Assembly: GCF_000002995.4 (NCBI RefSeq)
Contig: NW_025062370.1
Location: 1 to 19,786, forward strand
DNA length: 19,786 bases
Source: Brugia malayi
Taxonomy: Eukaryota; Nematoda; Chromadorea; Rhabditida; Onchocercidae
Direction of reading: 5' to 3'
Program-made: the position numbers and the translations under genes
The notes under the pieces: generated by a model
The model's database searches: none
Told to the model about the DNA's origin: nothing
The model's input: only the letters and a program-made list of their open reading frames with translations
In this document: in pieces, positions 10,001 to 19,786 of the stretch
Layout of the letters: the number at the start of each line of letters is the position of its first letter
Position numbering within the stretch: the first letter of the stretch is position 1

Positions 10001-13000
10001 TTTTGCGCATAAATTCATCAGCAAAATTAATAAAACTTTCAATTAATCATGATTTTAATTCAATTTAAGAATTTAAATTAAATTTAAATTCAAATTTAAA
10101 TTTTGAATTTTTTAAAAATTTTAAAATTTGTTATAGTTTTCTTACATTAGACAAGGAAATTGGTTCCAATTTATCAATTTCAATTTTAATTAAGTGCCAA
10201 AACTGCTAAAAAAAGCTTATTTTGAAACTAATTTACCATGTTATGTGCATTGTACCAGTGCTGGTCGTATATTGCGTTGTCATTTTATAGTTTAAATATT
10301 AAAATACGCTTTGTAATTAAGTTTTGCGCATAAATTCATCAGCAAAATTAATAAAACTTTCAATTAATCATGATTTTAATTCAATTTAAGAATTTAAATT
10401 AAATTTAAATTCAAATTTAAATTTTGAATTTTTTAAAAATTTTAAAATTTGTTATAGTTTTCTTACATTAGACAAGGAAATTGGTTCCAATTTATCAATT
10501 TCAATTTTAATTAAGTGCCAAAACTGCTAAAAAAAGCTTATTTTGAAACTAATTGACTATGTTATGTGCATTGTACCAGTGCTGGTCGTATATTGCGTTG
10601 TCATTTTATAGTTTAAATATTAAAATACGCTTTTGTAATTAAGTTTTGCGCATAAATTCATCAGCAAAATTAATAAAACTTTCAATTAATCATGATTTTA
10701 ATTCAATTTAAGAATTTAAATTAAATTTAAATTCAAATTTAAATTTTGAATTTTTTAAAAATTTTAAAATTTGTTATAGTTTTCTTACATTAGACAAGGA
10801 AATTGGTTCCAATTTATCAATTTCAATTTTAATTAAGTGCCAAAACTGCTAAAAAAAGCTTATTTTGAAACTAATTGACTATGTTATGTGCATTGTACCA
10901 GTGCTGGTCGTATATTGCGTTGTCATTTTATAGTTTAAATATTAAAATACGCTTTTGTAATTAAGTTTTGCGCATAAATTCATCAGCAAAATTAATAAAA
11001 CTTTCAATTAATCATGATTTTAATTCAATTTAAGAATTTAAATTAAATTTAAATTCAAATTTAAATTTTGAATTTTTTAAAAATTTTAAAATTTGTTATA
11101 GTTTTCTTACATTAGACAAGGAAATTGGTTCCAATTTATCAATTTCAATTTTAATTAAGTGCCAAAACTGCTAAAAAAAGCTTATTTTGAAACTAATTGA
11201 CTATGTTATGTGCATTGTACCAGTGCTGGTCGTATATTGCGTTGTCATTTTATAGTTTAAATATTAAAATACGCTTTTGTAATTAAGTTTTGCGCATAAA
11301 TTCATCAGCAAAATTAATAAAACTTTCAATTAATCATGATTTTAATTCAATTTAAGAATTTAAATTAAATTTAAATTCAAATTTAAATTTTGAATTTTTT
11401 AAAAATTTTAAAATTTGTTATAGTTTTCTTACATTAGACAAGGAAATTGGTTCCAATTTATCAATTTCAATTTTAATTAAGTGCCAAAACTGCTAAAAAA
11501 AAGCTTATTTTGAACTAATTTACTATGTTATGTGCATTGTACCAGTGCTGGTCGTATATTGCGTTGTCATTTTATAGTTTAAATATTAAAATACGCTTTG
11601 TAATTAAGTTTTGCGCATAAATTCATCAGCAAAATTAATAAAACTTTCAATTAATCATGATTTTAATTCAATTTAAGAATTTAAATTAAATTTAAATTCA
11701 AATTTAAATTTTGAATTTTTTAAAAATTTTAAAATTTGTTATAGTTTTCTTACATTAGACAAGGAAATTGGTTCCAATTTATCAATTTCAATTTTAATTA
11801 AGTGCCAAAACTGCTAAAAAAAGCTTATTTTGAACCTAATTTACTATGTTATGTGCATTGTACCAGTGCTGGTCGTATATTGCGTTGTCATTTTATAGTT
11901 TAAATATTAAAATACGCTTTTGTAATTAAGTTTTGCGCATAAATTCATCAGCAAAATTAATAAAACTTTCAATTAATCATGATTTTAATTCAATTTAAGA
12001 ATTTAAATTAAATTTAAATTCAAATTTAAATTTTGAATTTTTTAAAAATTTTAAAATTTGTTATAGTTTTCTTACATTAGACAAGGAAATTGGTTCCAAT
12101 TTATCAATTTCAATTTTAATTAAGTGCCAAAACTGCTAAAAAAAGCTTATTTTGAAACTAATTTACTATGTTATGTGCATTGTACCAGTGCTGGTCGTAT
12201 ATTGCGTTGTCATTTTATAGTTTAAATATTAAAATACGCTTTTGTAATTAAGTTTTGCGCATAAATTCATCAGCAAAATTAATAAAACTTTCAATTAATC
12301 ATGATTTTAATTCAATTTAAGAATTTAAATTAAATTTAAATTCAAATTTAAATTTTGAATTTTTTAAAAATTTTAAAATTTGTTATAGTTTTCTTACATT
12401 AGACAAGGAAATTGGTTCCAATTTATCAATTTCAATTTTAATTAAGTGCCAAAACTGCTAAAAAAAGCTTATTTTGAAATTAATTGACTATGTTACGTGC
12501 ATTGTACCAGTGCTGGTCGTATATTGCGTTGTCATTTTATAGTTTAAATATTAAAATACGCTTTTGTAATTAAGTTTTGCGCATAAATTCATCAGCAAAA
12601 TTAATAAAACTTTCAATTAATCATGATTTTAATTCAATTTAAGAATTTAAATTAAATTTAAATTCAAATTTAAATTTTGAATTTTTTAAAAATTTTAAAA
12701 TTTGTTATAGTTTTCTTACATTAGACAAGGAAATTGGTTCCAATTTATCAATTTCAATTTTAATTAAGTGCCAAAACTGCTAAAAAAAGCTTATTTTGAA
12801 ACTAATTTACTATGTTATGTGCATTGTACCAGTGCTGGTCGTATATTGCGTTGTCATTTTATAGTTTAAATATTAAAATACGCTTTTGTAATTAAGTTTT
12901 GCGCATAAATTCATCAGCAAAATTAATAAAACTTTCAATTAATCATGATTTTAATTCAATTTAAGAATTTAAATTAAATTTAAATTCAAATTTAAATTTT

Positions 13001-14156
13001 GAATTTTTTAAAAATTTTAAAATTTGTTATAGTTTTCTTACATTAGACAAGGAAATTGGTTCCAATTTATCAATTTCAATTTTAATTAAGTGCCAAAACT
13101 GCTAAAAAAAGCTTATTTTGAAACTAATTGACTATGTTACGTGCATTGTACCAGTGCTGGTCGTATATTGCGTTGTCATTTTATAGTTTAAATATTAAAA
13201 TACGCTTTTGTAATTAAGTTTTGCGCATAAATTCATCAGCAAAATTAATAAAACTTTCAATTAATCATGATTTTAATTCAATTTAAGAATTTAAATTAAA
13301 TTTAAATTCAAATTTAAATTTTGAATTTTTTAAAAATTTTAAAATTTGTTATAGTTTTCTTACATTAGACAAGGAAATTGGTTCCAATTTATCAATTTCA
13401 ATTTTAATTAAGTGCCAAAACTGCTAAAAAAAGCTTATTTTGAAACTAATTTACTATGTTATGTGCATTGTACCAGTGCTGGTCGTATATTGCGTTGTTA
13501 TTTTATAGTTTAAATATTAAAATACGCTTTGTAATTAAGTTTTGCGCATAAATTCATCAGCAAAATTAATAAAACTTTCAATTAATCATGATTTTAATTC
13601 AATTTAAGAATTTAAATTAAATTTAAATTCAAATTTAAATTTTGAATTTTTTAAAAATTTTAAAATTTGTTATAGTTTTCTTACATTAGACAAGGAAATT
13701 GGTTCCAATTTATCAATTTCAATTTTAATTAAGTGCCAAAACTGCTAAAAAAAGCTTATTTTGAAACTAATTGACTATGTTATGTGCATTGTACCAGTGC
13801 TGGTCGTATATTGCGTTGTCATTTTATAGTTTAAATATTAAAATACGCTTTTGTAATTAAGTTTTGCGCATAAATTCATCAGCAAAATTAATAAAACTTT
13901 CAATTAATCATGATTTTAATTCAATTTAAGAATTTAAATTAAATTTAAATTCAAATTTAAATTTTGAATTTTTTAAAAATTTTAAAATTTGTTATAGTTT
14001 TCTTACATTAGACAAGGAAATTGGTTCCAATTTATCAATTTCAATTTTAATTAAGTGCCAAAACTGCTAAAAAAAGCTTATTTTGAAACTAATTGACTAT
14101 GTTACGTGCATTGTACCAGTGCTGGTCGTATATTGCGTTGTCATTTTATAGTTTAA
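7078..14156 (+). repeat. Middle sub-array, copies 23-44 (mosaic)
   Basis: This is a mixture of the left and right types. atttac occurs in copies 23, 27, 30, 32, 36, 37, 38, 40 and 42; attgac occurs in 24, 25, 26, 28, 29, 31, 33, 34, 35, 39, 41, 43 and 44. T3 occurs in 23, 27, 33, 37 and 43. acg occurs in 31, 39, 41 and 44, always with attgac and tcat. ttat occurs in 23, 24, 25, 27, 28, 30 and 42. accatg occurs in 23, 30 and 32. The first gaac-type copies appear here: copy 36 has gaact with an A8 tract in the loop, and copy 37 has gaacct. Copy 39 carries the left-type gaaatt. Neighbours 24/25 and 34/35 look identical at all listed sites. The mosaic suggests repeated exchange between two monomer families. 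Confidence 0.92.
11904..13513 (+). repeat. Copies 38-42: alternating dimer-like stretch
   Basis: Copies 38, 40 and 42 are atttac with atg, while 39 and 41 are attgac with acg. All have T4. The result is a local 644-bp alternation, the simplest form of a higher-order repeat. It is not perfect: 39 is gaaatt and 41 is gaaact, and 42 is ttat where 38 and 40 are tcat. Outside this stretch the alternation is not sustained. Confidence 0.8.
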
Positions 14157-17100
14157 ATATTAAAATACGCTTTTGTAATTAAGTTTTGCGCATAAATTCA
14201 TCAGCAAAATTAATAAAACTTTCAATTAATCATGATTTTAATTCAATTTAAGAATTTAAATTAAATTTAAATTCAAATTTAAATTTTGAATTTTTTAAAA
14301 ATTTTAAAATTTGTTATAGTTTTCTTACATTAGACAAGGAAATTGGTTCCAATTTATCAATTTCAATTTTAATTAAGTGCCAAAACTGCTAAAAAAAGCT
14401 TATTTTGAAACTAATTTACTATGTTATGTGCATTGTACCAGTGCTGGTCGTATATTGCGTTGTCATTTTATAGTTTAAATATTAAAATACGCTTTTGTAA
14501 TTAAGTTTTGCGCATAAATTCATCAGCAAAATTAATAAAACTTTCAATTAATCATGATTTTAATTCAATTTAAGAATTTAAATTAAATTTAAATTCAAAT
14601 TTAAATTTTGAATTTTTTAAAAATTTTAAAATTTGTTATAGTTTTCTTACATTAGACAAGGAAATTGGTTCCAATTTATCAATTTCAATTTTAATTAAGT
14701 GCCAAAACTGCTAAAAAAAGCTTATTTTGAACCTAATTTACTATGTTATGTGCATTGTACCAGTGCTGGTCGTATATTGCGTTGTCATTTTATAGTTTAA
14801 ATATTAAAATACGCTTTTGTAATTAAGTTTTGCGCATAAATTCATCAGCAAAATTAATAAAACTTTCAATTAATCATGATTTTAATTCAATTTAAGAATT
14901 TAAATTAAATTTAAATTCAAATTTAAATTTTGAATTTTTTAAAAATTTTAAAATTTGTTATAGTTTTCTTACATTAGACAAGGAAATTGGTTCCAATTTA
15001 TCAATTTCAATTTTAATTAAGTGCCAAAACTGCTAAAAAAAGCTTATTTTGAAACTAATTTACTATGTTATGTGCATTGTACCAGTGCTGGTCGTATATT
15101 GCGTTGTTATTTTATAGTTTAAATATTAAAATACGCTTTTGTAATTAAGTTTTGCGCATAAATTCATCAGCAAAATTAATAAAACTTTCAATTAATCATG
15201 ATTTTAATTCAATTTAAGAATTTAAATTAAATTTAAATTCAAATTTAAATTTTGAATTTTTTAAAAATTTTAAAATTTGTTATAGTTTTCTTACATTAGA
15301 CAAGGAAATTGGTTCCAATTTATCAATTTCAATTTTAATTAAGTGCCAAAACTGCTAAAAAAAGCTTATTTTGAAACTAATTTACTATGTTATGTGCATT
15401 GTACCAGTGCTGGTCGTATATTGCGTTGTTATTTTATAGTTTAAATATTAAAATACGCTTTTGTAATTAAGTTTTGCGCATAAATTCATCAGCAAAATTA
15501 ATAAAACTTTCAATTAATCATGATTTTAATTCAATTTAAGAATTTAAATTAAATTTAAATTCAAATTTAAATTTTGAATTTTTTAAAAATTTTAAAATTT
15601 GTTATAGTTTTCTTACATTAGACAAGGAAATTGGTTCCAATTTATCAATTTCAATTTTAATTAAGTGCCAAAACTGCTAAAAAAAGCTTATTTTGAACCT
15701 AATTTACTATGTTATGTGCATTGTACCAGTGCTGGTCGTATATTGCGTTGTCATTTTATAGTTTAAATATTAAAATACGCTTTTGTAATTAAGTTTTGCG
15801 CATAAATTCATCAGCAAAATTAATAAAACTTTCAATTAATCATGATTTTAATTCAATTTAAGAATTTAAATTAAATTTAAATTCAAATTTAAATTTTGAA
15901 TTTTTTAAAAATTTTAAAATTTGTTATAGTTTTCTTACATTAGACAAGGAAATTGGTTCCAATTTATCAATTTCAATTTTAATTAAGTGCCAAAACTGCT
16001 AAAAAAAGCTTATTTTGAACCTAATTTACTATGTTATGTGCATTGTACCAGTGCTGGTCGTATATTGCGTTGTCATTTTATAGTTTAAATATTAAAATAC
16101 GCTTTTGTAATTAAGTTTTGCGCATAAATTCATCAGCAAAATTAATAAAACTTTCAATTAATCATGATTTTAATTCAATTTAAGAATTTAAATTAAATTT
16201 AAATTCAAATTTAAATTTTGAATTTTTTAAAAATTTTAAAATTTGTTATAGTTTTCTTACATTAGACAAGGAAATTGGTTCCAATTTATCAATTTCAATT
16301 TTAATTAAGTGCCAAAACTGCTAAAAAAAGCTTATTTTGAACTAATTTACTATGTTATGTGCATTGTACCAGTGCTGGTCGTATATTGCGTTGTCATTTT
16401 ATAGTTTAAATATTAAAATACGCTTTTGTAATTAAGTTTTGCGCATAAATTCATCAGCAAAATTAATAAAACTTTCAATTAATCATGATTTTAATTCAAT
16501 TTAAGAATTTAAATTAAATTTAAATTCAAATTTAAATTTTGAATTTTTTAAAAATTTTAAAATTTGTTATAGTTTTCTTACATTAGACAAGGAAATTGGT
16601 TCCAATTTATCAATTTCAATTTTAATTAAGTGCCAAAACTGCTAAAAAAAGCTTATTTTGAACCTAATTTACTATGTTATGTGCATTGTACCAGTGCTGG
16701 TCGTATATTGCGTTGTCATTTTATAGTTTAAATATTAAAATACGCTTTTGTAATTAAGTTTTGCGCATAAATTCATCAGCAAAATTAATAAAACTTTCAA
16801 TTAATCATGATTTTAATTCAATTTAAGAATTTAAATTAAATTTAAATTCAAATTTAAATTTTGAATTTTTTAAAAATTTTAAAATTTGTTATAGTTTTCT
16901 TACATTAGACAAGGAAATTGGTTCCAATTTATCAATTTCAATTTTAATTAAGTGCCAAAACTGCTAAAAAAAGCTTATTTTGAACCTAATTTACTATGTT
17001 ATGTGCATTGTACCAGTGCTGGTCGTATATTGCGTTGTCATTTTATAGTTTAAATATTAAAATACGCTTTTGTAATTAAGTTTTGCGCATAAATTCATCA

Positions 17101-19627
17101 GCAAAATTAATAAAACTTTCAATTAATCATGATTTTAATTCAATTTAAGAATTTAAATTAAATTTAAATTCAAATTTAAATTTTGAATTTTTTAAAAATT
17201 TTAAAATTTGTTATAGTTTTCTTACATTAGACAAGGAAATTGGTTCCAATTTATCAATTTCAATTTTAATTAAGTGCCAAAACTGCTAAAAAAAGCTTAT
17301 TTTGAAACTAATTTACTATGTTATGTGCATTGTACCAGTGCTGGTCGTATATTGCGTTGTTATTTTATAGTTTAAATATTAAAATACGCTTTTGTAATTA
17401 AGTTTTGCGCATAAATTCATCAGCAAAATTAATAAAACTTTCAATTAATCATGATTTTAATTCAATTTAAGAATTTAAATTAAATTTAAATTCAAATTTA
17501 AATTTTGAATTTTTTAAAAATTTTAAAATTTGTTATAGTTTTCTTACATTAGACAAGGAAATTGGTTCCAATTTATCAATTTCAATTTTAATTAAGTGCC
17601 AAAACTGCTAAAAAAAGCTTATTTTGAACCTAATTTACTATGTTATGTGCATTGTACCAGTGCTGGTCGTATATTGCGTTGTCATTTTATAGTTTAAATA
17701 TTAAAATACGCTTTTGTAATTAAGTTTTGCGCATAAATTCATCAGCAAAATTAATAAAACTTTCAATTAATCATGATTTTAATTCAATTTAAGAATTTAA
17801 ATTAAATTTAAATTCAAATTTAAATTTTGAATTTTTTAAAAATTTTAAAATTTGTTATAGTTTTCTTACATTAGACAAGGAAATTGGTTCCAATTTATCA
17901 ATTTCAATTTTAATTAAGTGCCAAAACTGCTAAAAAAAGCTTATTTTGAACCTAATTTACTATGTTATGTGCATTGTACCAGTGCTGGTCGTATATTGCG
18001 TTGTCATTTTATAGTTTAAATATTAAAATACGCTTTTGTAATTAAGTTTTGCGCATAAATTCATCAGCAAAATTAATAAAACTTTCAATTAATCATGATT
18101 TTAATTCAATTTAAGAATTTAAATTAAATTTAAATTCAAATTTAAATTTTGAATTTTTTAAAAATTTTAAAATTTGTTATAGTTTTCTTACATTAGACAA
18201 GGAAATTGGTTCCAATTTATCAATTTCAATTTTAATTAAGTGCCAAAACTGCTAAAAAAAGCTTATTTTGAACCTAATTTACTATGTTATGTGCATTGTA
18301 CCAGTGCTGGTCGTATATTGCGTTGTCATTTTATAGTTTAAATATTAAAATACGCTTTTGTAATTAAGTTTTGCGCATAAATTCATCAGCAAAATTAATA
18401 AAACTTTCAATTAATCATGATTTTAATTCAATTTAAGAATTTAAATTAAATTTAAATTCAAATTTAAATTTTGAATTTTTTAAAAATTTTAAAATTTGTT
18501 ATAGTTTTCTTACATTAGACAAGGAAATTGGTTCCAATTTATCAATTTCAATTTTAATTAAGTGCCAAAACTGCTAAAAAAAGCTTATTTTGAACCTAAT
18601 TTACTATGTTATGTGCATTGTACCAGTGCTGGTCGTATATTGCGTTGTCATTTTATAGTTTAAATATTAAAATACGCTTTTGTAATTAAGTTTTGCGCAT
18701 AAATTCATCAGCAAAATTAATAAAACTTTCAATTAATCATGATTTTAATTCAATTTAAGAATTTAAATTAAATTTAAATTCAAATTTAAATTTTGAATTT
18801 TTTAAAAATTTTAAAATTTGTTATAGTTTTCTTACATTAGACAAGGAAATTGGTTCCAATTTATCAATTTCAATTTTAATTAAGTGCCAAAACTGCTAAA
18901 AAAAGCTTATTTTGAAACTAATTTACCATGTTATGTGCATTGTACCAGTGCTGGTCGTATATTGCGTTGTCATTTTATAGTTTAAATATTAAAATACGCT
19001 TTTGTAATTAAGTTTTGCGCATAAATTCATCAGCAAAATTAATAAAACTTTCAATTAATCATGATTTTAATTCAATTTAAGAATTTAAATTAAATTTAAA
19101 TTCAAATTTAAATTTTGAATTTTTTAAAAATTTTAAAATTTGTTATAGTTTTCTTACATTAGACAAGGAAATTGGTTCCAATTTATCAATTTCAATTTTA
19201 ATTAAGTGCCAAAACTGCTAAAAAAAGCTTATTTTGAACTAATTTACTATGTTATGTGCATTGTACCAGTGCTGGTCGTATATTGCGTTGTTATTTTATA
19301 GTTTAAATATTAAAATACGCTTTTGTAATTAAGTTTTGCGCATAAATTCATCAGCAAAATTAATAAAACTTTCAATTAATCATGATTTTAATTCAATTTA
19401 AGAATTTAAATTAAATTTAAATTCAAATTTAAATTTTGAATTTTTTAAAAATTTTAAAATTTGTTATAGTTTTCTTACATTAGACAAGGAAATTGGTTCC
19501 AATTTATCAATTTCAATTTTAATTAAGTGCCAAAACTGCTAAAAAAGCTTATTTTGAACCTAATTTACTATGTTATGTGCATTGTACCAGTGCTGGTCGT
19601 ATATTGCGTTGTTATTTTATAGTTTAA
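14157..19627 (+). repeat. Right sub-array, copies 45-61 (atttac type, T4 only)
   Basis: All 17 copies have atttac, T4 and atg. Site C is gaacct in copies 46, 49, 50, 52, 53, 55, 56, 57, 58 and 61; gaact (one base shorter) in 51 and 60; and gaaact in 45, 47, 48, 54 and 59. ttat occurs in 47, 48, 54, 60 and 61. Among these, copies 47, 48 and 54 pair gaaact with ttat, while nearly all gaacct copies have tcat (61 is the exception). Copy 59 has accatg. Copy 61 has an A6 instead of an A7 tract before the HindIII site. The low diversity compared with the left part fits more recent local homogenisation. Confidence 0.93.
17376..18663 (+). repeat. Copies 55-58: four monomers identical at all variable sites
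   Basis: Each has T4, ctgct plus A7, gaacctaatttac, atg and tcat and is exactly 322 bp. I saw no difference among them. They probably arose by very recent local duplication. Their state is also shared by copies 46, 49, 50, 52 and 53, so the type is the common one on the right side. Confidence 0.85.
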
Positions 19628-19786
19628 ATATTAAAATACGCTTTTGTAATTAAGTTTTGCGCATAAATTCATCAGCAAAATTAATAAAACTTTCAATTAA
19701 TCATGATTTTAATTCAATTTAAGAATTTAAATTAAATTTAAATTCAAATTTAAATTTTGAATTTTTAAAAATTTTTAAATTTTGTA
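19628..19786 (+). repeat. Partial copy 62, with altered run lengths at its end
   Basis: The copy matches the consensus up to the g at 19759 (monomer position 132). From there it reads gaa T5 A5 T5 A3 T4 gta where the consensus has gaa T6 A5 T4 A4 T3 gtt. The length is unchanged, but four homopolymer runs and the final dinucleotide differ. The sequence then stops inside the monomer. No other copy shows such changes here, so low read support at a contig end is more likely than a real variant or array boundary. Confidence 0.85.

Larger units (their letters stand above)
1..19786. repeat. Satellite DNA array, 322-bp monomer, 61 full copies plus one partial
   Basis: The whole window is a direct tandem repeat of an AT-rich monomer, taken here as starting with atattaaaatacgc. 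Copy starts are 1, 323, 645, 967, 1290, 1611, 1933, 2255, 2578, 2899, 3221, 3541, 3862, 4184, 4505, 4826, 5147, 5469, 5791, 6113, 6435, 6756, 7078, 7399, 7721, 8043, 8365, 8686, 9008, 9330, 9652, 9974, 10296, 10617, 10939, 11261, 11583, 11904, 12226, 12548, 12870, 13192, 13514, 13835, 14157, 14479, 14801, 15123, 15445, 15767, 16089, 16410, 16732, 17054, 17376, 17698, 18020, 18342, 18664, 18986, 19307 and 19628 (partial). Lengths are 322 (43 copies), 321 (15), 323 (2) and 320 (1), summing to 19,627. The phase is arbitrary because no array edge is visible. There is no inversion, insertion or unrelated sequence between copies. Arrays like this usually belong to eukaryotic heterochromatin, often centromeric; that role is inferred, not shown. 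No gene of any kind is supported inside it. Confidence 0.99.

Noticed and set aside
1..19786. CRISPR array or other repeat-spacer system
   Set aside because: The repeats are 320-323 bp and directly adjoining, with no unique spacers and no nearby genes.
1..19786. Plasmid iterons or a replication origin
   Set aside because: The unit is far too long, no replication gene is present, and the near matches to yeast ARS-like motifs are unremarkable in sequence this AT-rich.

Overview
The window is one uninterrupted head-to-tail satellite DNA array. It starts with a complete monomer and runs to the last base, with no unique flanking sequence on either side. I count 61 complete monomers and one partial monomer of 159 bp. 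Among the complete copies, 43 are 322 bp, 15 are 321 bp, 2 are 323 bp and 1 is 320 bp. All are in the same orientation and differ from each other at only a handful of positions. The monomer is about 21% G+C by hand count. I see no protein gene, RNA gene, transposon, CRISPR array or phage or plasmid module.

Source: a megasatellite of this length, made of nearly identical AT-rich monomers of about 320 bp (roughly two nucleosomes), is typical of eukaryotic (peri)centromeric or other constitutive heterochromatin. The base composition would suit an insect or other arthropod, but I do not recognise the monomer and cannot name a species. No bacterial, archaeal or viral signature is visible.

Monomer layout (copy 1 numbering): an A/T-only-looking core at about 81-160 (5 G/C in 80 bases) carries several perfect palindromes. 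A small hairpin plus a triple CAATTT motif lies at 182-213. A quasi-palindrome at 215-260 has a HindIII site in its loop. A comparatively GC-rich block at 261-310 (22 of 50) contains a 12-bp dyad.

Layout along the array: almost all differences between copies fall at five places: a T3/T4 run at 15-18, the A-tract and loop at 232-241, the right arm of the quasi-palindrome at 251-261, a C/T at 271 and a C/T at 308. The states at these places change along the window. The left third (copies 1-22) has attgac and many T3 runs. The middle third (23-44) is a mosaic. The right third (45-61) has only atttac, only T4 and mostly the gaacct form. Blocks of 2-3 linked monomers recur, a short stretch alternates like a dimer, and one run of four copies looks identical. 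This pattern fits unequal exchange and conversion acting on a small pool of monomer haplotypes.

The most informative single event is copy 17. There, an imperfect inverted repeat has become a perfect 15-bp one, as expected from templated (hairpin or template-switch) repair. The last 28 bases differ from the consensus only in homopolymer run lengths and the final dinucleotide, which looks like a low-quality contig end. I found no new multi-gene system; the interest lies in the repeat's structure and evolution.
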